Source of the DNA: Anaeromyxobacter oryzae
GTDB taxonomy: Bacteria; Myxococcota; Myxococcia; Myxococcales; Anaeromyxobacteraceae
NCBI RefSeq assembly: GCF_023169945.1
Contig: NZ_AP025591.1
Location: forward strand, 2,130,501-2,194,500
Reading direction: 5' to 3'
Length of the DNA stretch: 64,000 nt
This document shows positions 25,434 through 34,690 of the stretch, one piece after another; position 1 is the stretch's first letter; every line of letters begins with the position of its first letter. Under the pieces are notes generated by a model. That model was not told where the DNA came from and searched no databases. It worked only from the letters and a program-made list of their open reading frames with translations. A program made the position numbers and the translations under genes.

Positions 25434-27452
25434 TCACCCAGGATCGCTCTTCTTCGCGGTGTTTCCTCGCGCTCGACGTATCGCGGCGCGGTGGCCCGTC
25501 GCGGTTCTGGCCCAGGCTCCGTGTGACCGAGCATCGGCCAGCTGCTGCGCAGCGCCGATGATCGCGATGTGCGTGAAGGCCTGCGGGAAGTTCCCGAGGT
25601 GGCCCACGCCGGGCTGATACTCCTCCGCGAAGAGATGCACGTCGTTGCCGAGCTCGAGGAGACGCCGGAACCGAGCTTCGGCCTCCTCGATCCTTCCCTG
25701 CATCGCGAGCACCTCGACGAGCCAGAAGGACGCCATGAGGAAGTAGCCCTCCTCACCCGAGAGACCATCCCCGACGGTCGAGCGGTAGCGCCGCACGAGC
25801 AGACCGTCGACTCCCAGCTCCTCCTCGATGCGAGCGACGGTGGCGCGCATGCGCGGGTCCCCGGCGTCCACGAATCCGACGATGGGGAGGAGCAGCAAGC
25901 TGGCGTCGAGCTCTCGTGACTCGAACGCCTGCACGAAGCAGCCGCGCTCCGGATCCACGCCGCGCTGCTCGACCACCTGTCGAATCTCGGCGCGCGCTTC
26001 GCGCCAGCCGTCCAGGTCACAGTGGAGCTGCCGGCTCTCTGCGAGCTCGATGCCGCGGTCGAGAGCGACCCAGCACATCACCTTGGAGTGGACGAAGTGC
26101 CGCGGAGGACCTCGCATCTCCCACAGCCCCTGATCCGGCTTCTTCCAGAGGACGCGCGCAGCCTCGACGAGCCCTCGCAAGAAGCGCCATTCGTCGTCGG
26201 ACACCGCGGAGCCCAGGTGCACCGCCAGGTGCCAGAGATCGAGGAGCTCGCCGAAGGCGTCGAGCTGTCGCTGGGCAGTCGCGGCGTTGCCCACTCGAAC
26301 TGGACGAGATCCCCGGTAGCCGTCCAGGTGCGGCAACTCGAGCTCCGGTAGCCGTCGCTCGCCGTAGCAGCCGTACATGATCTGGAGATCCGCGGCCCTG
26401 CCGGCCGTCGAGCGCTCGATGAAGAGCTTGAAGCCGCGCGCCACGTCTTCGTGCCCCACGGAGACGAGCGCCGACAGCGTGAGCGTGGAGTCCCGGATCC
26501 ACGAGTAGCGGTAGTCCCAGTTGCGGTGACCGCCGATGACCTCCGGCAGCGACGTGGTCGGGGCAGCCACGATCGCGCCCGTCGGGGCGCACGTGAGCGC
26601 CTTGAGCACCAGCGCGGAGCGCACGACGTACGGGCGGTACTCCGGCCAGTATTTCCCTTTCCCGACCCACCTGCTCCACCAGGCGATCGTCACCTTCAAC
26701 CGTCGATCGATGGTGCGGTCAGGAACCCTCCTCGGCACCATCTCGTGGGCCATCGAGGCCACCAGGGAGAACCGGCAGCGCTGCCCGGCGGCGACGACGA
26801 AGTTCCCGTGCAGCCGCACGGCGTGGTGGTCGATCGTCAGGGGGCAGCCGGCGCCCACGACCACCGCGTCGTCCCCACCCACCGCGCTGTAGACGTCCTC
26901 GCCGGGATGGTGACGCAACCAGGGGGCGAGCGCACCGTAGTCGAAGCGCGGCTCGATCACGGCCGCGAAGCTCACCTCTCCCTCGAGCCCCTCGACCACG
27001 CGAAGCAGCTGCTGATAGGGCGTTCGACTGCCGCCCGTGCGCATCGCGAAGCAGTCGAGGACGCGGGCGCGTCCGGTCGCGGTCTCGAACACGGTCTCGA
27101 GGACGTTCGTATCCTCGAGGTAGGACCGACGGCTGCGGACCAGTTCAGCGGCCCGCAGCTCGAAGGCGCCTCCCCGCTTCGCGTCGAGCAGTCGGCTGAA
27201 GACGCTGCCGGCGTCGAAGCGCCGCAGACAGGCCCAGTCGATCGAGCCGCTCGCGCTGACGAGCGCCGTGCTGTGGCAGTCCCCGATGAGCGCGTAGCTC
27301 GAGATGGGTTCGTAGTGACCGTTCGTCGTCGCCACACATCCCGCCGCGTCGGGTTTCCTCGGGTCCTGCAGACGCTGCTCCTTCCAGGGAGCCGCATGCT
27401 GGTCCACACGGTCAGCAGACGAGGTCGTAATGCTCGATCGCCGGCGGGGCAC
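25434..27452 (-). CDS. Glycoside hydrolase family 15 (glucoamylase/trehalase-like)
   Basis: The N-terminal motif PISSYALIGDCHSTALVSAS and GSIDWACLRRFD are typical of bacterial GH15 enzymes that cleave alpha-glucosides such as trehalose or dextrins. The (alpha/alpha)6 barrel follows, with RDSTLTLSALVSVGHED, LWEMRGPPRHFVHSKVMCWV (holding the first catalytic-region Glu) and FAEEYQPGVGHLGNFPQAFT (second Glu). No signal peptide is seen, so it is cytoplasmic. The first 40 residues are not conserved-looking. A GTG close to VATTNGHYEP may be the true start. It is followed 34 bases upstream on the plus map by the phospholipase D-type gene, which is transcribed in the same direction. Confidence 0.85.
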   Translation of the reverse strand: MPRRRSSITTSSADRVDQHAAPWKEQRLQDPRKPDAAGCVATTNGHYEPISSYALIGDCHSTALVSASGSIDWACLRRFDAGSVFSRLLDAKRGGAFELRAAELVRSRRSYLEDTNVLETVFETATGRARVLDCFAMRTGGSRTPYQQLLRVVEGLEGEVSFAAVIEPRFDYGALAPWLRHHPGEDVYSAVGGDDAVVVGAGCPLTIDHHAVRLHGNFVVAAGQRCRFSLVASMAHEMVPRRVPDRTIDRRLKVTIAWWSRWVGKGKYWPEYRPYVVRSALVLKALTCAPTGAIVAAPTTSLPEVIGGHRNWDYRYSWIRDSTLTLSALVSVGHEDVARGFKLFIERSTAGRAADLQIMYGCYGERRLPELELPHLDGYRGSRPVRVGNAATAQRQLDAFGELLDLWHLAVHLGSAVSDDEWRFLRGLVEAARVLWKKPDQGLWEMRGPPRHFVHSKVMCWVALDRGIELAESRQLHCDLDGWREARAEIRQVVEQRGVDPERGCFVQAFESRELDASLLLLPIVGFVDAGDPRMRATVARIEEELGVDGLLVRRYRSTVGDGLSGEEGYFLMASFWLVEVLAMQGRIEEAEARFRRLLELGNDVHLFAEEYQPGVGHLGNFPQAFTHIAIIGAAQQLADARSHGAWARTATGHRAAIRRARGNTAKKSDPG

Positions 27453-27487
27453 CTCGGATCAGGAGGCCCGGGCACGAGTGAGACGAT

Positions 27488-29017
27488 CTAGCGTCCAGCG
27501 GCCCCGCCGTCCTCCGGGCGCGACCCACCCGCGACGTCCCCATCCGGCGCCTCCGTGCGCTCGCGGCGACGCCTCATCCGGATCGCGCGCGCGACGAGCG
27601 TCGCGCCGAACCAGACCTGGACCGCGATCACCGGAACGAGAACGGCGCGGGGAAAGAGCGCCGCGACGAGCGCAGCGCACAGGAGCGCCACGCCGGCCCA
27701 GGCGAGCACGTCGCCGTCGGCGGGGCCGAGCACCCGCCGCCCGCCCAGCGCCGCGCCCACGGCGCTCCCGAGCCGGAGCGCCCCTGCGGCGGCCACGGCG
27801 GACCCCTCGCGCTCGCGGCGCCCCGACGCGGGGTGCTCGGGAGCGTGCGCGCGTAGCCCCCGCGTCGCTCCCAGGACGATCTCGGTGGCGTTCCGGAGGT
27901 CCTCCTCGAACACCGACTCCAGCTCGCGCGCGAAGCCCGCGTCCTCAACGGCGACGTCGAGCTCCCAGTTTCCCATCCAGCTCGCGACGTTGAGATTCGA
28001 CGACCCGACGCGGGCCCAGCGCCCGTCCGCCACGGCCGTCTTGGCGTGCAGCATCGGTCCGTTCCACTCGAAGACGCGAACGCCGGACTCGAGGAGCGGC
28101 CGGTACCCGGCCACGCCGAGGCGCTTCACGATCCCGAGGTCGCTCGTTCCCGGCACGAGCAGCCGGACGTCGACGCCGTCCCCCGCGGCCGCGCGGAGCG
28201 CCTGCGCGTACGAAGGGACACCGATGAAGTACGCGTCCGTGATCCAGAGGCGGCGTCGCGCCAGCGCCGCGACGAGCTGGTCGAGCCGGTAGAGCCCGGC
28301 GGTCGCGGGCTCCGTCGCGACGACGCGCAGCGCGACCTCCCCCGCGGGCGCGCCGCCCGTGGAGACCGAGAGGTCGTCCGGTGGCAGCGGCGATCCCGCG
28401 TCGGCCCAGACGGCGGCGAACGCCGCGACGAGGTCGCCCACGGCCGGACCCTCGATCTCGACGCCGGTGTCGCGCCAGGGCGGCACGCCGCGGTCGGGCG
28501 CCCCCTCCCAGCGCGCCGCGATGCAGAGGCCGGTCACGAAGCCGATGCGCCCGTCCACCACGAGCGACTTGCGGTGGTCGCGGCGCAGCCAGGCGAGCGG
28601 CGCGTCGAACCGGAACGGATTGAAGGCGCGGACCTCGACGCCGGCGCTCTCGAGCCGGCGCCAGAACCGCCGTCCTGCCTCGCCGCGATCGCCGAACCAG
28701 TCGTGCAGCACGCGGACGCGGACGCCGCGGCGCGCGCACGCGACGAGCGCGTCGGCGAAGCGATTCCCCACCGCGTCGTCGGCGAAGATGTAGGTCTCGA
28801 GCTGCACCGTCCGGCACGCGCGCTCGATCGCAGCCAGCCAGGCTGGATAGTTCTCCGTCGCGTCGCGCAGCAGCCGGACGCGGTTTCCCGGCACGAGCGG
28901 CGCCCCCGCGGCGCGCGACAGCGCCTGCTCGCCGAGGGTGCGAAGCGATCCGAGCGCAGGGCCCGCGAGCCGGCTGCCGGCGAGGTGGTTCCAGCCGCTG
29001 CGGCGCCGTCGCCTCAT
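27488..29017 (-). CDS. cls: Phospholipase D/cardiolipin synthase-like protein
   Basis: Two HxKxxxxD motifs mark the family: HRKSLVVD at 148-155 and HAKTAVAD at 324-331, each followed by the usual Gly or GSSN segment. Together they form one active site for phosphatidyl transfer or phosphodiester cleavage. The C-terminal 100 residues include two hydrophobic stretches (VLAWAGVALLCAALVAALF and AVLVPVIAVQVWFGATLVA) that would anchor it in the membrane, an arrangement opposite to E. coli ClsA, whose membrane helices are N-terminal. It is upstream of the GH15 gene on the same strand. Confidence 0.85.
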   Translation of the reverse strand: MRRRRRSGWNHLAGSRLAGPALGSLRTLGEQALSRAAGAPLVPGNRVRLLRDATENYPAWLAAIERACRTVQLETYIFADDAVGNRFADALVACARRGVRVRVLHDWFGDRGEAGRRFWRRLESAGVEVRAFNPFRFDAPLAWLRRDHRKSLVVDGRIGFVTGLCIAARWEGAPDRGVPPWRDTGVEIEGPAVGDLVAAFAAVWADAGSPLPPDDLSVSTGGAPAGEVALRVVATEPATAGLYRLDQLVAALARRRLWITDAYFIGVPSYAQALRAAAGDGVDVRLLVPGTSDLGIVKRLGVAGYRPLLESGVRVFEWNGPMLHAKTAVADGRWARVGSSNLNVASWMGNWELDVAVEDAGFARELESVFEEDLRNATEIVLGATRGLRAHAPEHPASGRREREGSAVAAAGALRLGSAVGAALGGRRVLGPADGDVLAWAGVALLCAALVAALFPRAVLVPVIAVQVWFGATLVARAIRMRRRRERTEAPDGDVAGGSRPEDGGAAGR

Positions 29018-29075
29018 CCCGTGAAGATGTCACGCGCGCTCGCCGCGCCGCCGGACCATCCGGGGCTGGGCGTGA

Positions 29076-29837
29076 TCAAGCCCGGTCACGAGATCGAGTT
29101 CGCGCCGCAGTCCTCGATATCCAGGGCAGATAGAGCAGCGTCCAGACGACGATCACGCAGAGGAACAGGATCCCGACGTACCAGGGATGCCCCACCCACC
29201 TGTCGAACAGCTCGATGGGAGTCTGGGCGGGAGCCCTGCTGAGGAACATGTAGTTGCTGTGAAGCACCGGGTTCACCATCGCATCGACGGCGGCGAGAGC
29301 GGACAGGAGCAGGAACACTCTGGGTAGATACCTGTAGTCGGGCCTGAATCCATCCTTCACTACCCACAGCAAGGGGATCGTCGCAAGGATTGCGTGAACC
29401 ACGATCGACTCGAGGTATTGAAAGCTCAAGAGCGGATAGCCGCTCGGCTCGGGCGTGAGCAGCGCCATGACGCCGCTGGGCAGTCCGGTGGAATACGTGG
29501 CCTCTCGCAGAAGCCTGTTCCCGGTGAACACCGCTAGGAATTCCAGGAACACCATGGCCCCGCAGAGGTGGAGCGGGAGCATCCGCGCAAGATCGAAGTG
29601 GCCGATGGACAGCGCCCACACCGTGCGTGCGAGGTCGAGCAAGACCATGGTGACGGCGAGGATCTTCACGACCTCGAGTCTCGTGGCCTCGCGCTGCCGG
29701 GAGTAGACCAGCACCCCGATCGCCATCACCGCGAGCGTCACCGACAGCCACGCGAGGTGCGTTCCGCTGAAGTTCCTGACCCCGAGACCCGGTGGAATGT
29801 CGGCGTCGTAGTGGAAGAAGTACTTGAAGGCGTGCAT
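29076..29837 (-). CDS. YwaF/TIGR02206-family integral membrane protein
   Basis: This 253-residue protein has about six or seven hydrophobic helices. Family landmarks are FSGTHLAWLSVTL near the N-terminus, LPLHLCGAMVFLEFLAVFTG, the central FQYLESIVVHAILATIPLLW, and NYMFLSRAP near the end. These match the YwaF family of unknown function found in Firmicutes and other bacteria. Histidines in helices 3 and 5 are conserved in the family. It is transcribed away from the DUF2953-GerW group. No function is proposed. Confidence 0.75.
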   Translation of the reverse strand: MHAFKYFFHYDADIPPGLGVRNFSGTHLAWLSVTLAVMAIGVLVYSRQREATRLEVVKILAVTMVLLDLARTVWALSIGHFDLARMLPLHLCGAMVFLEFLAVFTGNRLLREATYSTGLPSGVMALLTPEPSGYPLLSFQYLESIVVHAILATIPLLWVVKDGFRPDYRYLPRVFLLLSALAAVDAMVNPVLHSNYMFLSRAPAQTPIELFDRWVGHPWYVGILFLCVIVVWTLLYLPWISRTAARTRSRDRA

Positions 29838-30150
29838 CGCGTGTGCTGGTGGACCGCGTAGGCTGCCTCACGTCCATGCCCTGTTCATTGGGCCGCGCGG
29901 TGCGACGGCGCCACCTTCCGCAACGCGACCGCTGCGCCGCGGGCGGCTCGCGGATTCTCCAGGGTCGGCCACTCGAACGTGGCAGCCCCTTGCGCACGAG
30001 CTCGCGCGCGACGAGCGCTGACCGACGGCACCGATCGCGGCGCGCTCCGCCGCGCCCCTCCCGGCCTCGGCCCTCGGAGATGCGCGCGGTACGATGCGTT
30101 CGACCGCCCCGAGGCACGTCGAGCCGTCCTCCTCCGAAGGCCGCGCTGAT
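29838..30150. other. 313-bp divergent intergenic region
   Basis: This lies between the YwaF-like gene (minus) and the DUF2953 gene (plus). It should hold both promoters. Apart from a short GAAGG ribosome site near 30137, no clear motif, repeat or small gene was recognised. Confidence 0.4.
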
Positions 30151-30792
30151 ATGTGGATCGTCCTCGCCCTCCTCTGCGCATTCCTGGGCCTCGTCCTGCT
30201 CGTGGTCCTGCTGCCGTTCCGGGCGCGCGCGACCGGGTCGGTGCACGATGGCGCTCCGGCCGGCGAGGCCCGGGTCGACTGGGCGCTGGGGCTCCTGTCC
30301 GTGGACGTCGCTGCACGCCGAGCGGCGCTGCGCGTGGCCGCCATCCCCGTCGCGCGGTTCGACCTGGCCACGGTGCGTGAACGCAAGAAGGAGGAGCGCA
30401 GGAGAGCCCGTCCGCGAGAGCCGAGGCGCGAGAAGAGGAAGCCCGGCACGCCCGCCCGCGCTCGTGCGGTGCTCGCCGAGCGCGAGGCGCTCCGGGGGAT
30501 CGCCGCACGCCTCGCCCGGGCCCTCCACCTCCGGGTGCGCGCTCGCGGAACCGTCGGCACCGGAGATCCTGCCGACACCGCCGCGCTGATCGCGCTCGCG
30601 GCGGCGCTCGGAGCGCTCCCCGGCGTGGAGCTCGCGCTCGGGGCCGACTGGATGGAGGAAGCGCTCGAGCTGGACGTGGAGCTCGCGGCGCGGATCTGGA
30701 TCGCGGAGCTGCTCGTGGTCGCTGCGGCCGTCCTCCTCGCCCGCCGGAACCGGCGGGCGCTCCGGGCGGCCTTCGGCCGGTTGCCAACGTAG
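30151..30792 (+). CDS. DUF2953-like membrane-anchored protein
   Basis: The ATG at 30151 gives an N-terminal transmembrane helix, MWIVLALLCAFLGLVLLVVL, followed by LPFRARATGSV, the typical start of DUF2953 (Bacillus YtfI). An Arg/Lys-rich linker (about 85-115) and an amphipathic C-terminal region ending in another hydrophobic helix (IWIAELLVVAAAVLLARR) follow. It directly precedes two GerW-type genes, the same neighbourhood as ytfI-ytfJ in Firmicutes, where the genes are linked to sporulation. That context supports the assignment. Confidence 0.65.
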   Translation: MWIVLALLCAFLGLVLLVVLLPFRARATGSVHDGAPAGEARVDWALGLLSVDVAARRAALRVAAIPVARFDLATVRERKKEERRRARPREPRREKRKPGTPARARAVLAEREALRGIAARLARALHLRVRARGTVGTGDPADTAALIALAAALGALPGVELALGADWMEEALELDVELAARIWIAELLVVAAAVLLARRNRRALRAAFGRLPT

Positions 30793-30811
30793 TCGGGACG
30801 AGGAGGAACAC

Positions 30812-31096
30812 ATGGAAGGCGTGAAGACGATCCTGGACGTCGTGCGGGGCCGTCTCTCGCGGGCGGCGCTCAAGGACGCGGTGGTGTCGAAGCCCATCTC
30901 GGTGGCCGAGCGTCACGCGGTCGTGCTCTCGGAGGTGAGCTACGGGTTCGCCGCGGGCGGCGGCTCCGGGGACGAGAAAGGCAAGCGGGCCTCTCGCGGC
31001 AGCGGCGCCGGGGGCGGAGGCGGCGCCAAGGCCAGGCCGGTGGCGGTGCTGGTGGTGGATGGGGGCAAGGTCCGGCTGGAGAGGCTCGGCAGCTAG
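30812..31096 (+). CDS. GerW/YtfJ-family protein 1
   Basis: This 94-residue protein has the layout of the GerW family. Its N-terminal segment VVSKPISVAERHAVVLSEV leads to the strand YGFAAGGGSGDE, a Gly-rich loop (SGAGGGGGAKARPVAVLVV), and a final strand VRLERLGS. In Bacillus, YtfJ/GerW is needed for germination. In Gram-negative bacteria the role is unknown. GAGGA precedes the ATG 19 bases after the DUF2953 stop, and a second GerW gene starts 10 bases after it, so the three form an operon. Confidence 0.75.
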   Translation: MEGVKTILDVVRGRLSRAALKDAVVSKPISVAERHAVVLSEVSYGFAAGGGSGDEKGKRASRGSGAGGGGGAKARPVAVLVVDGGKVRLERLGS

Positions 31097-31105
31097 GAGG
31101 ACGCC

Positions 31106-31492
31106 ATGGTCGACTTGCAGGAGATCCTCGATGCGGTCAGCGAGGAGCTGGGCGGCGTGGCCAGCGGGGACACGGTGGTGGGCAGCCCGGTGAAGCTCGG
31201 GGCGGCGACGGTCTACCCGATCTCGATCGTCCACCTGGGGCTCGGTGGCGGCGGCGGCCAGGGCGAGCGCGAGGCGTCGAGCCAGGACGGGAAGGGCGAG
31301 GCCGGAGCCGGAAACGGCGGCGTCGCGGGCTTCAAGGCGAAGCCCGTGGCGGTGCTCGTGTTCCAGGAGGACGCCGTCACCGTGCTGCCGCTGCCGGTCA
31401 AGGCGGGGCCGCTGGAGCGATTCCTCGAGCGGCTCCCGGACCTCATCGAGCGGTTCAAGGACAAGGGCCTCGGCAAGTCGGGAGCGGCGTGA
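31106..31492 (+). CDS. GerW/YtfJ-family protein 2
   Basis: This is a longer GerW-type protein (128 residues). VVGSPVKLGAATVYPISIV is the conserved core strand pair, GGGGGQGEREASS begins the Gly-rich loop, and KAKPVAVLVFQEDAVTVLPL closes the domain. An extra C-terminal amphipathic helix (LERFLERLPDLIERFKDKG) is not in the first copy and may mediate membrane or partner contact. GGAGG precedes the start. It probably forms a heteromer or parallel pair with the upstream copy, which is inference. Confidence 0.75.
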   Translation: MVDLQEILDAVSEELGGVASGDTVVGSPVKLGAATVYPISIVHLGLGGGGGQGEREASSQDGKGEAGAGNGGVAGFKAKPVAVLVFQEDAVTVLPLPVKAGPLERFLERLPDLIERFKDKGLGKSGAA

Positions 31493-31647
31493 GGTCAGGA
31501 TGAGGCGGAGGACGTGCTCGACGATCCGGTCCAGCGGATGATCCCGATCCTCGCGCGGGGCTGAGGACGGGCTCGGGCCGATTGCGGGCCGCCGGAGCGG
31601 ACTCCGCCTTGCGGAGCGTGGCGGCGCGGAGCACGATCCCGCCCGTC

Positions 31648-32325
31648 ATGCGCCCGCTCCTCGTCGGCCCCGATGGCAAGCCCCGCTGCTTCTGGGCGGG
31701 CTCCGCACCGGAGTACCTCCGCTATCACGACGAGGAATGGGGACAGCCCACCGACGACGACGTCCGGCTGTTCGAGAAGGTCTGCCTCGAAGGGTTCCAG
31801 GCGGGCCTCTCCTGGCTCACGATCCTCCGGAAGCGCGACGCGTTCCGCCGCGCCTTCGCGGGCTTCGAGCTCGAGAAGGTCGCCCGGTTCGGCGCGCGTG
31901 ACGTGAGGCGGCTCCTCGCCGATGCCGCCATCGTCCGCCATCGGGGCAAGATCGAGTCCGCCATCAACAACGCTCGCCGCGCCTGCGAGCTCCGCGACGA
32001 GCGCGGCTCGCTCGCCGCGTACTTCTGGGGATTCGAGCCGGCTCCGGCCGCGCGCCCCCGGCGGCTCACCCTGGCCACGCTCCGCCGGATGAGCACGACG
32101 CCCGAGTCGGTGGCCCTCTCGAAGGATCTCCGGAAGCGCGGCTGGACCTTCGTCGGACCCACGACCAGCTACGCGTTCATGCAGGCGGTCGGGATCGTGA
32201 ACGACCACCTCGACGGCTGCTCGTTCCGCGCGCGCGCCGAGCGCGCCCGGCGCACCTTCGAGCGGCCGCCGGCTGCCGCCACGGCAGCGACGGCTCGCGG
32301 GGTGACGATTCCCCGCCCCCGGTGA
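31648..32325 (+). CDS. tag: DNA-3-methyladenine glycosylase I
   Basis: This 225-residue enzyme removes 3-methyladenine from alkylated DNA. The family motifs are complete: RCFWAGSAPEYLRYHDEEWG (with the zinc-binding Cys and His), LFEKVCLEGFQAGLSWLTIL, KRDAFRRAF, and near the end NDHLDGCSF with the second zinc-binding His and Cys. SYAFMQAVGIVNDH is also typical. I use the ATG at 31648 because it places the conserved Cys near residue 13. The last 20 residues are Ala- and Arg-rich. It stands alone after the GerW genes. Confidence 0.92.
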   Translation: MRPLLVGPDGKPRCFWAGSAPEYLRYHDEEWGQPTDDDVRLFEKVCLEGFQAGLSWLTILRKRDAFRRAFAGFELEKVARFGARDVRRLLADAAIVRHRGKIESAINNARRACELRDERGSLAAYFWGFEPAPAARPRRLTLATLRRMSTTPESVALSKDLRKRGWTFVGPTTSYAFMQAVGIVNDHLDGCSFRARAERARRTFERPPAAATAATARGVTIPRPR

Positions 32326-32505
32326 CCGACCGACCTCTCGACGCGCGCCCTCGCGCGGCGCGAGCACGTCCTTCTTCACCCCCCTGAGCCGCACGTCGCG
32401 TGCCGTGATCGCGGGACGTCGGTCCGGGCTGCATGGTCTATCGACCCCGCATCCGCTCCCCCTAGGATGCACCTGCGCGATCCAGCGCAGGTCGAGGTGC
32501 CCGCC

Positions 32506-34158
32506 GTGAGCTCCAGATCCTTCTCGCGATCCGTCGTGGCGTCGGCCGTGGCGCTCCTCTCCGTCGTCCTCGCAGCCTGCGGCGCGAACGCCGGCAGCGG
32601 CGACTGGTACTACCACTTCGCGTGCAACGGCGATTACGAGTGCCTGACCACCAACGCCCTCGGCACGACCTCCGGAACGATCGACGTCGGTCCGCGGGAG
32701 TCGGACTGCAGGTCGCTCGAGCTGTTCGCGGAGAAGTTCTGGGGCCCGGCGGCCTGGAACACGTGCGACCAGAATCCGACCTACACTCCCCCCGGCCAGG
32801 GGACGCCGAGCATCACGAGCGTGTCCCCGTCCGCCGCCGTGCCGGGGACGCAGGTCACCATCACCGGCACGAACTTCCCCACGAGCCCGGGCGACGTGAC
32901 GCTCGACATCGGCGGCGTCACCGTGCCGACCACCGCGGGCATCTCGACCACGTCGACCACCATCACCTTCACCATCCCGAACATCGCGAGCCTGTCGGGT
33001 CCGATCACGGTGCACACGCCCGGCGGTACGGCGACCTCGGCCGGCTCGCTCACGATCCTCGACAGCCTCCACTCGGTCGCGTGGTCGGGGACGAAGTTCC
33101 TCGCCGTCGGCGACTACGGGACGGCGCTCACGTCGGCCGACGGGGTTCACTGGGCGACGCAGGTCACCGGCGTGAACCCGCTGATCGTCTCGCTCACCTC
33201 CGCGGCGTGGTCCGGGAGCAGCTTCCTCGCGGGCGGGACCAACGGGTACCTGCTCTCCTCGCCGGACGGCGTCACCTGGACGCTGCCGGCGCAAGGCCTC
33301 GGCATGATGGCGTTCAACGGCATCGCCTCCTCGGGCTCGCAATTCGTTGCCGCCGGCAGCCAGGGGGCCATCGCGCGGTCCACGGACGGCTCGAGCTGGA
33401 CCGCGAGCCTCAATTACCCATCGGACCTCTACAACGCCATCGTCTGGGCGAACGGGCAGTTCGTGTTGACCGGCTATGCCATCCTGACCTCGCCCGACGG
33501 CGTCACCTGGACGACCCGGGTTCCCCAGGCGACGCCCTACTACGCGATCGCCTGGTCGGGAACGACGTTCGCGGCCGTCGGCGCCGGGGGCGCGGTGCGG
33601 ACCTCTCCCGACGGCGTGACCTGGACCGTGCGAACGTCCGGCACGGCCAGCAACCTGCGCGGCGTGACCTGGTTCAAGGGCCAGTTCGTCGCCGTGGGCG
33701 ACGGCGGGACCGTCCTCACGTCGCCGGACGGCATCACCTGGACGGCGCGCACCTCCGGCATCTCGACGAACCTCAACGCCATCGCCGCGTCGGCCACCAC
33801 GGCGGTCGCGGTGGGGAAGGCCGGCGTGACCGTCTCGTCCAGCGACGGGATCGGCTGGACGTCGCTCTTGCCGCCCCCGCCGACCGGCGTCTCCGGGACG
33901 CACGAGGTCGGGCAGTCCACCATCACCTGGTCACCGGTTGCGGGCGCGACGAGCTACGTCGTCTACGTCTCCACCTCCGGCTCAGTGAGCAAGACCTCGT
34001 ACTTCAAGCGCGTCACCTCGGCCGGCACCTCGGCCACCGTGACCGGGCTCAACAGCCAGGGGTGGTGGTACGCCATCGTCACCGCGGTGAACGCCTACGG
34101 CGAGGGGGCACCGTCCGCGGCGGCGCCGATCTGCGTCGGGACGTACATCTGCGGGTGA
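32506..34158 (+). CDS. IPT/TIG, beta-propeller and Fn3-like lipoprotein
   Basis: The GTG at 32506 gives a compact lipoprotein signal ending SVVLAAC. An ATG 39 bases upstream would give an unusually long n-region. After a Cys-containing N-terminal segment (ACNGDYECLTT, NTCDQNPTY) come an IPT/TIG domain (SITSVSPSAAVPGTQVTIT), a run of BNR-type repeats (TSPDGVTWTxR alternating with FVAVGxGG), and a C-terminal fibronectin-III-like domain (STITWSPVAGATSYVVYVST). It is paralogous to the lipoprotein at 23156-25219 but carries the additional Fn3 end. A surface or periplasmic binding role is likely. Confidence 0.75.
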   Translation: MSSRSFSRSVVASAVALLSVVLAACGANAGSGDWYYHFACNGDYECLTTNALGTTSGTIDVGPRESDCRSLELFAEKFWGPAAWNTCDQNPTYTPPGQGTPSITSVSPSAAVPGTQVTITGTNFPTSPGDVTLDIGGVTVPTTAGISTTSTTITFTIPNIASLSGPITVHTPGGTATSAGSLTILDSLHSVAWSGTKFLAVGDYGTALTSADGVHWATQVTGVNPLIVSLTSAAWSGSSFLAGGTNGYLLSSPDGVTWTLPAQGLGMMAFNGIASSGSQFVAAGSQGAIARSTDGSSWTASLNYPSDLYNAIVWANGQFVLTGYAILTSPDGVTWTTRVPQATPYYAIAWSGTTFAAVGAGGAVRTSPDGVTWTVRTSGTASNLRGVTWFKGQFVAVGDGGTVLTSPDGITWTARTSGISTNLNAIAASATTAVAVGKAGVTVSSSDGIGWTSLLPPPPTGVSGTHEVGQSTITWSPVAGATSYVVYVSTSGSVSKTSYFKRVTSAGTSATVTGLNSQGWWYAIVTAVNAYGEGAPSAAAPICVGTYICG

Positions 34159-34236
34159 CGGAGGGGTGGCCAGTTCGCAGGAGCTGGGGGCGGTCGGGCG
34201 CTCGCAACGGGTCGCGCGGTCGCGGTGACGACACCC

Positions 34237-34554
34237 CTACTTCACAATGAGATCGTTCTTCACCTCGCGGACACCGGAGACCTTGCCCGCCACCTCTGCG
34301 GCCCTGTCGACCATCGCCTTCGAATCGACGAAGCCGCTCAGCTGAACCACTCCCTTGTACGTCGTGACGCTGATCTGAAGCGACTTCAACGCCGGATCCT
34401 CGAGGATCGCGGCCTTGACCTTCGTGGTGATCGCCGAGTCATCGACGTACTCGCCGGTGCTCTCGTGGGTGCGTGAGGAGGAGCAGCTCAGGAGTGGTAC
34501 CCCCGCGCAAAGGAGGCCCGCGGCGGTGATCGCGCTCAGGGTGTGTCTGCACAT
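34237..34554 (-). CDS. BON-domain lipoprotein
   Basis: The ATG at 34554 gives a lipoprotein signal (AAGLLCAGVPLLSC) and a 105-residue product. The BON domain is clear: DDSAITTKVKAAILEDPALK, then VTTYKGVVQLSGFVDSKAM and the final VSGVREVKNDLIVK. BON domains bind phospholipid membranes, and single-domain forms such as OsmY are made under osmotic or envelope stress. AGGAAG lies upstream. It converges with the propeller lipoprotein gene. Confidence 0.85.
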   Translation of the reverse strand: MCRHTLSAITAAGLLCAGVPLLSCSSSRTHESTGEYVDDSAITTKVKAAILEDPALKSLQISVTTYKGVVQLSGFVDSKAMVDRAAEVAGKVSGVREVKNDLIVK

Positions 34555-34690
34555 GGGTAGTCTTCCTTCTCCGATGCCTCCGGACACGCAGCGAACCTTC
34601 GGTACGCTACACCACGCGCCGATGAGTGAAGACGGCGCGCCTTGTCCTTCATCGTCCGCCTCTCCTTCCCGCCTCGACCGGCCGCGACGC

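Noticed and set aside
23087..25561. 824-codon plus-strand frame opposite the propeller lipoprotein
   Set aside because: Arg/Gly/Ala-rich shadow without motifs; the minus strand carries the signal peptide and repeats.
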